From contig NZ_SLWR01000007.1 in the NCBI RefSeq assembly GCF_004345665.1, forward strand, positions 186,001-250,000: a stretch of DNA of 64,000 bases, written 5' to 3'. Of this stretch, positions 36,539 through 44,754 are shown piece by piece (position 1 is the stretch's first letter; every line of letters starts with the position of its first letter). The position numbers and the translations under genes were made by a program. Under the pieces are notes generated by a model. It made no database searches. It worked only from the letters and a program-made list of their open reading frames with translations, and had not been told where the DNA came from. The DNA comes from Kribbella antiqua. GTDB taxonomy: Bacteria > Actinomycetota > Actinomycetes > Propionibacteriales > Kribbellaceae.

Positions 36539-37138
36539 GCGTTGCTCCCCGAATCCATCGCTGCGGTGGCCGGCGCGTTCCGGGCGAACCCGGGCGGCGC
36601 GACCTTTAGACCCAACACCGTGCGGCTGCCGGCGGCGCCGCACTGTCCACACGGTTGTCCACAGTTGTGAACGACGGGTGGAGCAGGTTGGTTACCGGTT
36701 GCGGGGTGCGGGACCTCTGGTGTGAAGGGTTGACGCTAACAAGTCCGCCCAGCCTGCTTCAAGCCGTCATCCACAGGCTATGGAGCCCAAATTGGGGGCA
36801 ACTTGCGGCGTGTCGGGTAGACGCCGGAGCGTAGTCGTGTCGGGGAAGTCGCCCTCGGTCGCCCTGGGGACCAGTGTGTGACGGCCAGTTGACCGATCGT
36901 GTGCCCACTATTCTGTCCACAGGCCTGTGGAACGCCTGTGGACAACTATGGGGACGGCTGGTTTGACCTGTCCACAGGCGGCCACGTACCGTGGATCGGT
37001 CGGTGTTGAGCCGGCCGTTTCGTGCTGCGCTCCCTGCGGGATCCTCTGGTTCTCCGACGGTGTGCAGGACTGCGCCAGCGGCAGATCTATCAGTGGATTT
37101 GTCGACAATCGTGATCTCGAGTAACCGGAGTCATTCCA
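36539..37138. promoter_or_regulatory. rpmH-dnaA intergenic region with DnaA-box cluster
   Basis: Perfect TTGTCCACA at 36655-36663 and, reversed, 36937-36945. One-mismatch boxes: CTGTCCACA at 36643, 36913 and 36968, TCATCCACA at 36767. CCACAGGCCTGTGG at 36917-36930 is a perfect 14-base palindrome between two of them. TTGTCGACAA occurs near 37099. The region should carry the dnaA and rpmH promoters, and its box density equals or exceeds that on the dnaN side, so oriC may be bipartite or located here. The segment also overlaps the most upstream possible dnaA start. Confidence 0.65.
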
Positions 37139-37276
37139 GTGAGCAAGCGGACGTTCCAGCCGAACAACCGTCGCCGGCACAAGAAGCACGGCTTCCGTCT
37201 TCGGATGCGTACCCGTGCGGGTCGCGCGATCATCGCCGCCCGCCGTGGCAAGGGTCGCCAGCGCCTCGCGGCCTGA
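37139..37276 (+). CDS. rpmH: 50S ribosomal protein L34
   Basis: 45 residues from GTG (VSKRTFQPNNRRRHKKHGFR, then LRMRTRAGRAIIAARRGKGR, QRLAA), the classical L34 sequence. CCGGAG lies ten bases upstream. First gene of the conserved rpmH-rnpA-yidD-yidC-khpB-rsmG-parA run. Confidence 0.98.
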   Translation: MSKRTFQPNNRRRHKKHGFRLRMRTRAGRAIIAARRGKGRQRLAA

Positions 37277-37303
37277 GCGACCTGATCCGACGGTGACCAC
37301 CTC

Positions 37304-37663
37304 GTGTTGCCCGCGTCGAACCGATTGCGCCGGTCCGACGACTTTCGCCGCGCCGTCCGTGCTGGACGGCGGGCCGGGCGACGTGCCGTGGTGGTCCATC
37401 TGCTGTCGCGGGACGACCAGGCGGGCGACGTCCTGGCCGAGCCCGCTCGTGTCGGATTCGTGGTGAACAAGGCGGTGGGCAACGCGGTTCTGCGGAACCG
37501 GGTCCACCGCCGTCTGCGTGCCGTGATGGCCACGCGGCTCCCGGACCTGCCGCCCGGCAGCCTGACCGTCGTCCGTGCCCTCCCGTCGTCCGCCTCGGCG
37601 TCGTACGACGAACTGGTCGCGGACGTCGACGGCGCGCTGCGGCGATTGCTGGGCCCACGATGA
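37304..37663 (+). CDS. rnpA: Ribonuclease P protein component
   Basis: 119 residues from GTG. Typical motif order: LPASNRLRRSDDFRRAVRAG, RVGFVVNKAVGNAVLRNRVH, RRLRAVM, with the RNR(V/I)HRRLR RNA-binding signature. Protein subunit that helps RNase P RNA cleave 5' leaders of pre-tRNAs. The stop overlaps the yidD start by four bases. Confidence 0.97.
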   Translation: MLPASNRLRRSDDFRRAVRAGRRAGRRAVVVHLLSRDDQAGDVLAEPARVGFVVNKAVGNAVLRNRVHRRLRAVMATRLPDLPPGSLTVVRALPSSASASYDELVADVDGALRRLLGPR

Positions 37664-37971
37664 GGATCAATCCCGTGAAGAGCGGGATCATCGGTTTCCT
37701 GAAGTTGTACCGGACCTTCATCAGCCCGATGTACGGGCAGGTGTGCAGGTTCTACCCGAGTTGTTCGGCGTACGCCCTGGAGGCGGTCGAACGCCACGGC
37801 GCGGTGCGCGGTAGCTGGCTGGCGGCGAGGAGACTCGCCCGCTGCCACCCGTGGAACCCCGGCGGCTACGACCCCGTTCCACCCATAGATGTCGACCAGC
37901 GCGGAGATTCCGTCTCCGCCAACCAGCCCGGACCGTCGGCCGACGCCGGGCCTGTGCAGCGAGGTGCTTGA
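37660..37971 (+). CDS. yidD: Membrane protein insertion efficiency factor YidD
   Basis: 103 residues. The core LKLYRTFISPMYGQVCRFYP with SCSAYALEAVERHGAVRGSW and RCHPWNPGGYDPVPP is diagnostic. Contains an amphipathic N-terminal helix. Thought to assist YidC. The last about 30 residues (SANQPGPSADAGPVQRGA) are a non-conserved tail. Overlaps rnpA, abuts yidC. Confidence 0.96.
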   Translation: MRINPVKSGIIGFLKLYRTFISPMYGQVCRFYPSCSAYALEAVERHGAVRGSWLAARRLARCHPWNPGGYDPVPPIDVDQRGDSVSANQPGPSADAGPVQRGA

Positions 37972-39195
37972 GTGACTCTTCTGGCCATCCCTGAGCTCGC
38001 GTTGTGGGACGGGATCGTAGACGTTTTCAACGCGATCATGACCCCGCTCTACTGGGCGGTGTCGGCGCTGCTCGTCGGGTGGCACTGGCTGCTCGGCCTG
38101 GTGCTCGACCCGAACGGCGGCTGGGCCTGGGCGCTGTCCATCGCCGGCCTGACGATCGTCATCCGCACCCTGCTGATCCCGCTGTTCGTGCGGCAGATCC
38201 GCTCCAGCCGGAACATGCAGCTGCTGCAGCCGAAGATGAAGGAGCTGCAGAAGAAGTACGGCCATGACCGGGAGAAGCTCGGTCAGGAAATGATGAAGCT
38301 GTACAAGGAGACGGGCACCAACCCGTTCTCCTCGTGCCTTCCGCTGCTGCTGCAGTCGCCGATCTTCCTGGCCCTGTTCCGAGTGCTCGACTATGCGTCG
38401 AAGGGCAAGACGCACAGCAGCATCATGGACCCGCACGTCGCGTCGCTGCAGCACGCGAAGATCTTCGGCGCGGAGATCTCGCAGACCTTCCTGAAGGCGA
38501 ACGGCGACGGCGCCGGCAACGTCAAGGTCGTCGCGATCGTGCTGATCATCCTGATGACGGCGACGATGTTCACCACGCAGCTTCAGCTGATGCGCAAGAA
38601 CATGCCGAAGGAGGCCCTCGAGGGCCAGGCCGCGCAGATGCAGAAGATCATGCTGTACGTCTTCCCGATCTTCTTCCTGATCGGTGGCTTCAACTTCCCG
38701 ATCGGTGTGCTCATCTACTGGTTTGTCTCGAACCTGTGGACGATGGGCCAGCAGTTCTACGTCATCCGCCGCAACCCGGCCCCGGGCACTCCGGCGTACG
38801 ACGCGATGGAGGCCCGCAAGCGCGAGCACAACCTGCGCGCGGGCCGGCCGGCCGACGCGGGCCTGGCGAGTGCCGACGGTACGACGGACACCGACACCGT
38901 GACGGATCGCCGTCCGGCGCAGCGCCAGCAGCCGAAGCGCCAGTCGCGCAGCGATCGCCGGACCTCCGCTGCTCAGCCCGCTTCGAGCGGTACGACGGCG
39001 TCCGAAGACGCTAAGGCCGCGAGCAACGGCCAGACGTCGACCAACCCCCAGCAGGGTGCGGCGAAGCAGACTCAGGCCGGTGCTGCCAAGAAGCAGCCGG
39101 CCGGCAAGAAGGGCACGACGGCGAAGCGCCAGCCCGCGGCCAAGTCGGCCGCCCAGAAGAAGGCGGCGCAGAAGAAGTCCGGCGGATCACGCTGA
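37972..39195 (+). CDS. yidC: Membrane protein insertase YidC
   Basis: 407 residues, GTG start directly after the yidD stop. Core membrane segments: VSALLVGWHWLLGLVLDPNG, LSIAGLTIVIRTLLIPLFVR, SCLPLLLQSPIFLALFRVLD, VVAIVLIILMTATMFTT and IFFLIGGFNFPIGVLIYWFV. The conserved Arg of the substrate groove is in TIVIRTLL. The C-terminal tail from about residue 270 is Lys/Gln/Ala rich (QRQQPKRQSRSDRR) and probably binds ribosomes. A small hairpin (ACCGGC-CGTC-GCCGGT) begins on the last base of its stop codon. Confidence 0.97.
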   Translation: MTLLAIPELALWDGIVDVFNAIMTPLYWAVSALLVGWHWLLGLVLDPNGGWAWALSIAGLTIVIRTLLIPLFVRQIRSSRNMQLLQPKMKELQKKYGHDREKLGQEMMKLYKETGTNPFSSCLPLLLQSPIFLALFRVLDYASKGKTHSSIMDPHVASLQHAKIFGAEISQTFLKANGDGAGNVKVVAIVLIILMTATMFTTQLQLMRKNMPKEALEGQAAQMQKIMLYVFPIFFLIGGFNFPIGVLIYWFVSNLWTMGQQFYVIRRNPAPGTPAYDAMEARKREHNLRAGRPADAGLASADGTTDTDTVTDRRPAQRQQPKRQSRSDRRTSAAQPASSGTTASEDAKAASNGQTSTNPQQGAAKQTQAGAAKKQPAGKKGTTAKRQPAAKSAAQKKAAQKKSGGSR

Positions 39196-39274
39196 CCGGC
39201 CGTCGCCGGTTCCCCTCTCTGCTTGTACACCTGGGTCCCCGTGGGGCGGATCTCGAGATTGTGAAGGAGTCGCC

Positions 39275-39793
39275 GTGACCGACGGCACGCAGAACACCGA
39301 GGCGGCGGAGCAGTCCGCCGGTACCACCAGCGAGCGCCTGAAGGCACTCGAGGCGGAGAGCGACATCGCCGCCGACTACCTCGAGGAGTTGCTGGACATC
39401 GCCGATCTGGATGGCGACATCGACATGGACATCGACGGTGACCGGGCCGCGGTGTCGATCGTCGGCGCGGAGTTGAACAACCTGGTCGGCGAGAACGGCA
39501 AGGTGCTGGAAGCCCTGCAGGAGCTGACCCGGCTGGCCGTCTACCGGGAGACCGGCGAGCGGTCGCGGCTGATGCTGGACGTGTCGAACTACCGCGCCAA
39601 CCGCAAGGCCGAACTGGAAGAGGTCGGTCGCAAGGCGATCGAGGAGGCGAAGGCGACAGGTACTCCGGTGCGCCTCGACCCGATGACTCCGTTCGAGCGG
39701 AAGGTCGTACACGACGTTGTGGCGGCCGCCGGCCTGACCAGCGAGTCCGAGGGCGAGGAGCCCCGCCGCCGCGTCGTGGTCCAGCCGTCCTGA
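39275..39793 (+). CDS. khpB: KH-R3H RNA-binding protein (KhpB/Jag family)
   Basis: 172 residues, GTG with AAGGAG eight bases upstream. After an acidic N-terminus (LKALEAESDIAADYLEELLD) the KH domain contains VGENGKVLEALQELTRLAVY and the R3H domain contains TGTPVRLDPMTPFERKVVHD. The Jag-N domain of firmicutes is absent, as in other actinobacteria. Likely a regulatory RNA-binding protein linked to cell division and wall synthesis. Confidence 0.94.
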   Translation: MTDGTQNTEAAEQSAGTTSERLKALEAESDIAADYLEELLDIADLDGDIDMDIDGDRAAVSIVGAELNNLVGENGKVLEALQELTRLAVYRETGERSRLMLDVSNYRANRKAELEEVGRKAIEEAKATGTPVRLDPMTPFERKVVHDVVAAAGLTSESEGEEPRRRVVVQPS

Positions 39794-39845
39794 CCATGCT
39801 CACCTCAATTCCGTCACCAGCCGAGGCAGCTGGAGTGGTTGGCTA

Positions 39846-40517
39846 ATGACGGGAGACGTTTCACGTGAAACGCCGCCGCTCGTGGAGAAGTTGTTTCCAC
39901 GGGCGGCGGATCGGCTTGCGGCGTACGCCGATCTACTCGCGACCCAGGGCACAGTGCGCGGCTTGATCGGTCCGCGCGAGGTGCCGCGACTCTGGGACCG
40001 GCATCTGCTGAACTGTGCCGTGCTCGAGCGGCTGATCCCGGAAGAGTCGACGGTCGCCGACATCGGCACCGGAGCCGGCCTGCCCGGGATCGTGCTCGCG
40101 CTGGTCCGGCCCGACATCGAGGTGTCGCTCGTCGAGCCGCTCCTCCGGCGCACCACTTTCCTGGAGGAGGCCGTCGAGCAACTCGGCCTGAGCAACGCGA
40201 CCGTGGTCCGTGCCCGGGCCGAGGAGCTACCGCGGGGGTCGTACGACGTGGTGACTTCACGTGCCGTGGCGCCCTTGGGCAAACTGGCCGGGTGGTGCCT
40301 GCCGTTGTGTGCCGAGGGGGGACTGATGCTGGCGATGAAAGGCGCGTCCGCCGAGGAGGAACTGGACGCGACCGAACGCGAACTCGAGTCTCTCGGGGCC
40401 GAGGTCTGGCACATTCACCAACTCGGCGTCGATGAACTGGCCCAGCCGACGACAGTCGTGAGTATTGTGGCCGGACGTGCTGCAGGGGGATCCCGGCACG
40501 GAAGACGCGGGAGGTGA
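39846..40517 (+). CDS. rsmG: 16S rRNA (guanine527-N7)-methyltransferase
   Basis: 223 residues. The SAM motif ADIGTGAGLPGIVLALVRPD is central, with HLLNCAVLERLIPEESTVAD before and VVTSRAVAPLGKLAGWCLPL, LMLAMKGASAEEEL after. A perfect parS palindrome covers codons 5-9 (VSRET). The stop overlaps the parA start (GTGA). Loss of the enzyme gives low-level streptomycin resistance in other bacteria. Confidence 0.96.
   Translation: MTGDVSRETPPLVEKLFPRAADRLAAYADLLATQGTVRGLIGPREVPRLWDRHLLNCAVLERLIPEESTVADIGTGAGLPGIVLALVRPDIEVSLVEPLLRRTTFLEEAVEQLGLSNATVVRARAEELPRGSYDVVTSRAVAPLGKLAGWCLPLCAEGGLMLAMKGASAEEELDATERELESLGAEVWHIHQLGVDELAQPTTVVSIVAGRAAGGSRHGRRGR
39858..39871. promoter_or_regulatory. parS site 1 (inside rsmG)
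   Basis: Perfect 14-base palindrome GTTTCACGTGAAAC, the ParB-binding centromere element. It encodes VSRET in the rsmG frame. Confidence 0.92.
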
Positions 40518-42076
40518 GCGGGTTGGTGAGTCGTGCCCTCGGATGGCCGGACAAAAGCACCGGTGAGCCCAGAAAGTCCCATGCGATCGGCTGGCCCTCA
40601 GACCACGACACTGCCACCCACCTGATCACCCCTGATCCAACCGAGCCCCTTGCACCGGTCGGCCCGCCGGCAATCGAGCAACCGCCGGTCGCACCCAGCC
40701 CATCGCTCGCGGACCACGGCCCTACGAACGTCAGGCCGGCCTCAGAGGCTCCCGTCCCACAGCCTCCAGCGGACCAGGCGCCGAGCGATGTCGCACCGGT
40801 CGAGCACGGGGTTGAGTTTCGTCCGCCCCTGGAAGGTGCTGCGTTGAAGGCCGCTGCGGCGGGTCTCGATCTGGGATCGCCGAGTGGTTCGCCGCCGGTT
40901 TCACGTGAAACGGAACCGCGGTCAGGAGATGATGGTGTTTCACGTGAAACGGCGGACCTGGTGGACACCGATCGCGACTTCCCCGAGTCTCCACGACCTG
41001 TGGATGACGACCCCATGAAACTGCCCTCGCACACGGGAATTCGTCCACAGCGGCCTGTGGATGAAGCTGGGGGCAGACCCGCCCCTACCCCTACTGACAT
41101 CCTCTTCGGGCCAAGTCCCGCACCTATCGGAATGGGCGCTATGACTGCCGCACAGATCGCCGCGCGGGCCACGTCGGACGAGCTTCAGCGACGACTCCTC
41201 GAAACTCCGATCGCCGCCGCCACCGAACGGACCCTGCTGGTGAATGAAGGACGCACGATGGGCCGCGAGTTCCCGTTGCCCGCTGAAACCCGAGTCTTCG
41301 TGGTCGCCAACCAGAAGGGTGGCGTCGGGAAGACGACGACGACTGTGAACGTCGCCGCCGGCCTCGCGCTGTACGGCGCCCGGATCCTGGTGATCGACCT
41401 CGACCCGCAGGGCAACGCCTCGACGGCGCTCGGCATCGACCACTCGGAAGGCACCCCCGGTGTCTACGAGGCGATCATCGAGGGCGAGTCGCTGGGTAAG
41501 CTGCTCCAGCCCTGCGCCGAGCACCCCGGGATCATGGTCATCCCGGCCACCATCGACCTGGCCGGCGCCGAGATCGAACTGGTCAGTATCGTGGCGCGGG
41601 AGAGCCGCCTGAAGCGCGCGCTCGACGCCCACCTGGCCGAGACAGAGGCCGCGGGCGAGAAGTACGACTACGTCTTCATCGACTGCCCGCCGTCGCTCGG
41701 CCTGCTGACCGTCAACGCGCTGACCGCGGCGCGTGAGGTGCTCGTCCCGATCCAGAGCGAGTACTACGCCTTGGAGGGACTGTCCCAGTTGCTCCGGCAC
41801 ATCGACATGGTGAAGTCACACCTGAACCCCGGCCTCGACGTCTCCACGATCCTCCTGACGATGTACGACGCACGCACCAAGCTCGCCGGCGAGGTCGCCG
41901 CCGAAGTCCGCGGTCACTTCCGGGACGCCGTACTGAGAACCGCCGTTCCGCGATCGGTCCGGATCTCCGAGGCGCCGAGCCATGGACAGACGGTGCTGGC
42001 CTACGACCCGGCGTCCGCTGGAGCTCTCTCGTACCTCGAGGCTTCCCGCGAGATCGCGATGCGCAACAACGCCTGA
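40514..42076 (+). CDS. parA: Chromosome partitioning ATPase ParA (Soj) with long N-terminal extension
   Basis: 520 residues from a GTG overlapping the rsmG stop. The deviant Walker A KGGVGKTTTT is at about 268-277, followed by DLDPQGNASTALGI and the DCPPSLGLLTVNALTAA motif. The first 255 residues are a Pro/Ala/Ser-rich extension absent from shorter ParA proteins. It contains VSRET twice (129-133, 142-146), both encoded by parS palindromes. A later start, for example at the Met of GRTMGREF, would give a 270-residue ParA of usual size, but the extension is open and coupled to rsmG. Followed by a strong terminator. Confidence 0.92.
   Translation: MSGLVSRALGWPDKSTGEPRKSHAIGWPSDHDTATHLITPDPTEPLAPVGPPAIEQPPVAPSPSLADHGPTNVRPASEAPVPQPPADQAPSDVAPVEHGVEFRPPLEGAALKAAAAGLDLGSPSGSPPVSRETEPRSGDDGVSRETADLVDTDRDFPESPRPVDDDPMKLPSHTGIRPQRPVDEAGGRPAPTPTDILFGPSPAPIGMGAMTAAQIAARATSDELQRRLLETPIAAATERTLLVNEGRTMGREFPLPAETRVFVVANQKGGVGKTTTTVNVAAGLALYGARILVIDLDPQGNASTALGIDHSEGTPGVYEAIIEGESLGKLLQPCAEHPGIMVIPATIDLAGAEIELVSIVARESRLKRALDAHLAETEAAGEKYDYVFIDCPPSLGLLTVNALTAAREVLVPIQSEYYALEGLSQLLRHIDMVKSHLNPGLDVSTILLTMYDARTKLAGEVAAEVRGHFRDAVLRTAVPRSVRISEAPSHGQTVLAYDPASAGALSYLEASREIAMRNNA
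40898..40911. promoter_or_regulatory. parS site 2 (inside parA extension)
   Basis: GTTTCACGTGAAAC, perfect; read as VSRET in the parA frame. Confidence 0.92.
40937..40950. promoter_or_regulatory. parS site 3 (inside parA extension)
   Basis: GTTTCACGTGAAAC, perfect; 39 bases after site 2 and again read as VSRET. Confidence 0.92.
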
Positions 42077-42088
42077 GCTGAACCGACC

Positions 42089-42120
42089 GCGCCGGCCGAG
42101 CCTGTCTCGGCCGGCGCTTT
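42089..42120 (+). terminator. Intrinsic terminator after parA
   Basis: GCGCCGGCCGAG-CCTGT-CTCGGCCGGCGC, a perfect 12-bp stem with a 5-base loop followed by TTT, 12 bases after the parA stop. Confidence 0.85.
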
Positions 42121-42170
42121 GCATGTCGGGCGTCGCGAGCCGCGGTGCCTCCCGGACTGAAGGTCTCACC

Positions 42171-42184
42171 GTTTCACGTGAAAC
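42171..42184. promoter_or_regulatory. parS site 4 (parA-parB gap)
   Basis: GTTTCACGTGAAAC, perfect, intergenic. A perfect DnaA box TTGTCCACA lies nine bases downstream at 42193-42201. Confidence 0.92.
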
Positions 42185-42276
42185 GCGGGGCGTTGTCCAC
42201 AGGCCTGCATCGTGGAGACAGGCGGGACCAGTTACGGTTGCTCAGGCAGCAAGTGCTGTTGAGTGCGGCGGGCGGC

Positions 42277-42290
42277 GTTTCACGTGAAAC
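42277..42290. promoter_or_regulatory. parS site 5 (upstream of parB)
   Basis: GTTTCACGTGAAAC, perfect, 73 bases upstream of the parB start, within its probable promoter region, so ParB may autoregulate. Confidence 0.92.
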
Positions 42291-42363
42291 GACGGCCGCT
42301 CGCATGAGGCGGCAGCAGGAGAAGTTCCGAAGAACGTCAGCAGTACTCGATCGAGGGAGCGCG

Positions 42364-43329
42364 ATGAACACCCGACTCGGACGCGGACTTGGTGCGCTGA
42401 TTCCCAGCACTCCTGCTCCCGGCAGCACGCCGACGCTTGGCAGCAAGTCCAGCTTCATCCCCGGTGCGCCACCGGCATCGCCCAACGGGGCCGAGCCCGA
42501 GTTGGCCGCCGTGCCGGGTGCGGAGTTCGCCGAGATCGAGGTCGACAAGATCACCCCGAACCCGAAGCAGCCGCGTTCCGTCTTCGACGAGGAAGCGATG
42601 GACGAACTGGTCCACTCGGTCAAGGAGATCGGCCTGCTGCAGCCGATCGTCGTACGCCGCCTGGAGAAGGACAAGTACGAGCTCGTGATGGGGGAGCGCC
42701 GCTGGCGCGCGACCCAGCAGGCCGGCCTGACTACGATCCCGGCCATCGTGCGCGACACCTCCGACGACGTGATGCTGCGGGATGCGCTGCTCGAGAACCT
42801 GCACCGCAGCCAGCTGAACCCGCTCGAAGAGGCGGCCGCCTACCAGCAGATGCTCGACGACTTCGGTTGCACGCAGGAAGTACTGGCGACGCGCATCGGC
42901 CGGTCGCGGCCGCAGATCTCCAACACGCTCCGACTCCTGAAGCTGCCGGCCTCGGTGCAGCGGCGGGTCGCCGCCGGCGTACTGTCCGCGGGCCACGCAC
43001 GCGCACTCCTCGGACTGCCGAGCGGCGACGCCATCGAGCGCCTCGCCCAGCGGATCGTCGCCGAGGGTCTCTCCGTCCGAACGGTCGAAGAGATCGTCGC
43101 CCTGGGCGACATGAACGCGGAAGACGACGCGCCCACCCAGCGCCGCCGCAACAAGCCGGTCGCTCCGCGCCTGGTCGACCTAGCCGACCGCCTCTCCGAC
43201 CGCTTCGAAACCCGCGTCAAGGTAGACCTCGGCAAGACCAAGGGCAAAATCACCGTCGAGTTCGCCTCCCTCGACGACCTGGAACGCATCGTCACCCTGA
43301 TGGACCCAAACACCCCCAACCAGCAGTAG
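42364..43329 (+). CDS. parB: Chromosome partitioning protein ParB
   Basis: 321 residues from ATG with GAGGGAG upstream. N-terminus MNTRLGRGLGALIP (ParA-interacting), CTP-binding motif GERRWRA at 110-116 with ENLHRSQLNPLEEA, HTH around DDFGCTQEVLATRIGRSRPQ ISNTLRLLKLP, and a C-terminal dimerisation part ending ITVEFASLDDLERIVTLMDP. ParB loads at parS and slides as a CTP clamp. Separated from parA by a terminator and two parS sites, so it probably has its own promoter. Confidence 0.96.
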   Translation: MNTRLGRGLGALIPSTPAPGSTPTLGSKSSFIPGAPPASPNGAEPELAAVPGAEFAEIEVDKITPNPKQPRSVFDEEAMDELVHSVKEIGLLQPIVVRRLEKDKYELVMGERRWRATQQAGLTTIPAIVRDTSDDVMLRDALLENLHRSQLNPLEEAAAYQQMLDDFGCTQEVLATRIGRSRPQISNTLRLLKLPASVQRRVAAGVLSAGHARALLGLPSGDAIERLAQRIVAEGLSVRTVEEIVALGDMNAEDDAPTQRRRNKPVAPRLVDLADRLSDRFETRVKVDLGKTKGKITVEFASLDDLERIVTLMDPNTPNQQ

Positions 43330-43460
43330 CCCCCACCGCCCGAGCCCCGGCGCACCTCACTCGCGGGCGGAGGTTGTTTGGTCCACCGAGTAGAAGCTGC
43401 CGGCCGGGCACGCGCGACGGCGGCGCCGGACGGGCATGCGGGACGGGCAGGCGGGATGGC

Positions 43461-43580
43461 GGCTTCGGGACGGGCACGCGGGACGAGGACGCGGGAGGGG
43501 CACGCGGGACGGGGGCTTCGGGACGGGCACGCGGGACGAGGACGCGGGAGGGGCACGCGGGACGGGGGCTTCGGGACGGG
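43461..43580. repeat. 53-bp tandem repeat (two full copies and a partial third)
   Basis: Units start at 43461, 43514 and 43567, each opening GGCTTCGGGACGGG; the first two are identical over 53 bases and the third stops after 14. Each unit itself contains CACGCGGGAC and ACGCGGGA sub-repeats. The period is not a multiple of three, which argues against a coding role. Confidence 0.85.
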
Positions 43581-44713
43581 GGGTCCCAGGGGGGCCGGAC
43601 GGGCAGGCAGACCTGGTGTGCGCAGCGCAAGTGGTGACTAAAGCACGGATTGCCTGGCGCGCTGACCGTGGCTGCGACGGCGAGCCGACGTGTTCCGGAG
43701 GAGCGTGGCAAGGTGGCGAGACCTTAGGGGAGTGCTCACCGCGAGGAGGCCCGGGGAGCGCCGAGCCTGCGCTCGAGACGCCGAAGCTCGCTGTACGTCA
43801 GAAACTGACTCAGGTGTGAGCGCCGGCTGGCGGGGCGAAGCCGGACCGCGAGTGCGAAGCCGGACTGCCGGACGACGCCGGGCCTAACAGTGTGCGACGT
43901 GAGCGGCTGCCCGGAGGAGGCGTGGCTCGGCGACTGTGGCTGCCGCGTGCAGGGGGACATGTCCCGGACGAGCGTGGCAAGACGGCGAGAGGTGTGCTCA
44001 CCGCGAGGGGATCGGGGGTAGTACAAGCTGCCGCCGGCGTGCGGGCGGCTCGGCGGGGGCGAAGCCGGATCGGGACCCGTCGGGCGACAGGGCGAAGCCA
44101 GCTGGGCGGGGCAGAGCCGGGCTCAGGGGTTGCAGCGTCAGTGGCGATCCGAGAACGGAGGGCGTGGCGTGCTGCGGGTAGCTCAGCGAGCTTCGCGTGC
44201 TGTGGATGAGCCTCGGCAGCAGTGTGTGCGCTGGGGGGCGAGCCGCGCGGGATTGGCGCAGAGCGGCCGACCGGAGTGATAGGTGGGACAGACCCAGGAT
44301 GAACCGGCGGCAGAGTATGGCGGTGCAGCGGTCGGAGGGCGGGGATGGCTCGTGTGTGCAAGCTTCATAGCGGCAGGAGTGAGCCGGGCGGCAATCGGTC
44401 GGGGTCTGGCGCCGGGCTCGGGGAGCTGGGGTCGGGGGAGCTGGGAGCAGCCTGAGGGTGGCTTCAGCGGGCTTCGGGGTCCTGGGATGCGCGTCGGCAG
44501 CCGTGTGGGGGCTCGTGGGGTTGCGTACGGCGAGGGGAACCGCCGCGGAGCGACCAACTCCGAGTGAGAGGTCGCGGGGCAGGCGCCGTGGGGTATGCCA
44601 GCCGGGCATGTGTGGCGCACCGGCTGGTCAGCGTTCCGCGATGGGAGCCGACGCCGTGATCGCCAACGCCCATGAGCTTGCGGAGGCCGACTCTGGTGCC
44701 GCAACCTCCTGCT

Positions 44714-44754
44714 CACCACCACCTGGGTGATGTGCCACCACCACCTGGGTGATG
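44714..44754. repeat. Tandem pair of a 19-base element, 22-bp period
   Basis: CACCACCACCTGGGTGATG occurs exactly twice, 22 bases apart. Each copy contains CACC-ACCTG-GGTG symmetry. Within the gene-free segment. Confidence 0.75.

Noticed and set aside
33356..36670. Plus-strand genes opposite dnaA
   Set aside because: Long open frames on the plus strand here translate to Arg/Leu-rich peptides without domains and mirror the coding strand; they are shadows of dnaA.
43461..43590. CRISPR array
   Set aside because: The 53-bp units are directly contiguous and identical, with no variable spacers; no cas gene is near.
43382..43820. Glycine/arginine-rich protein downstream of parB
   Set aside because: The frame exists because of the 53-bp repeat, whose period is not a multiple of three, and it has no start with ribosome binding site or conserved part.
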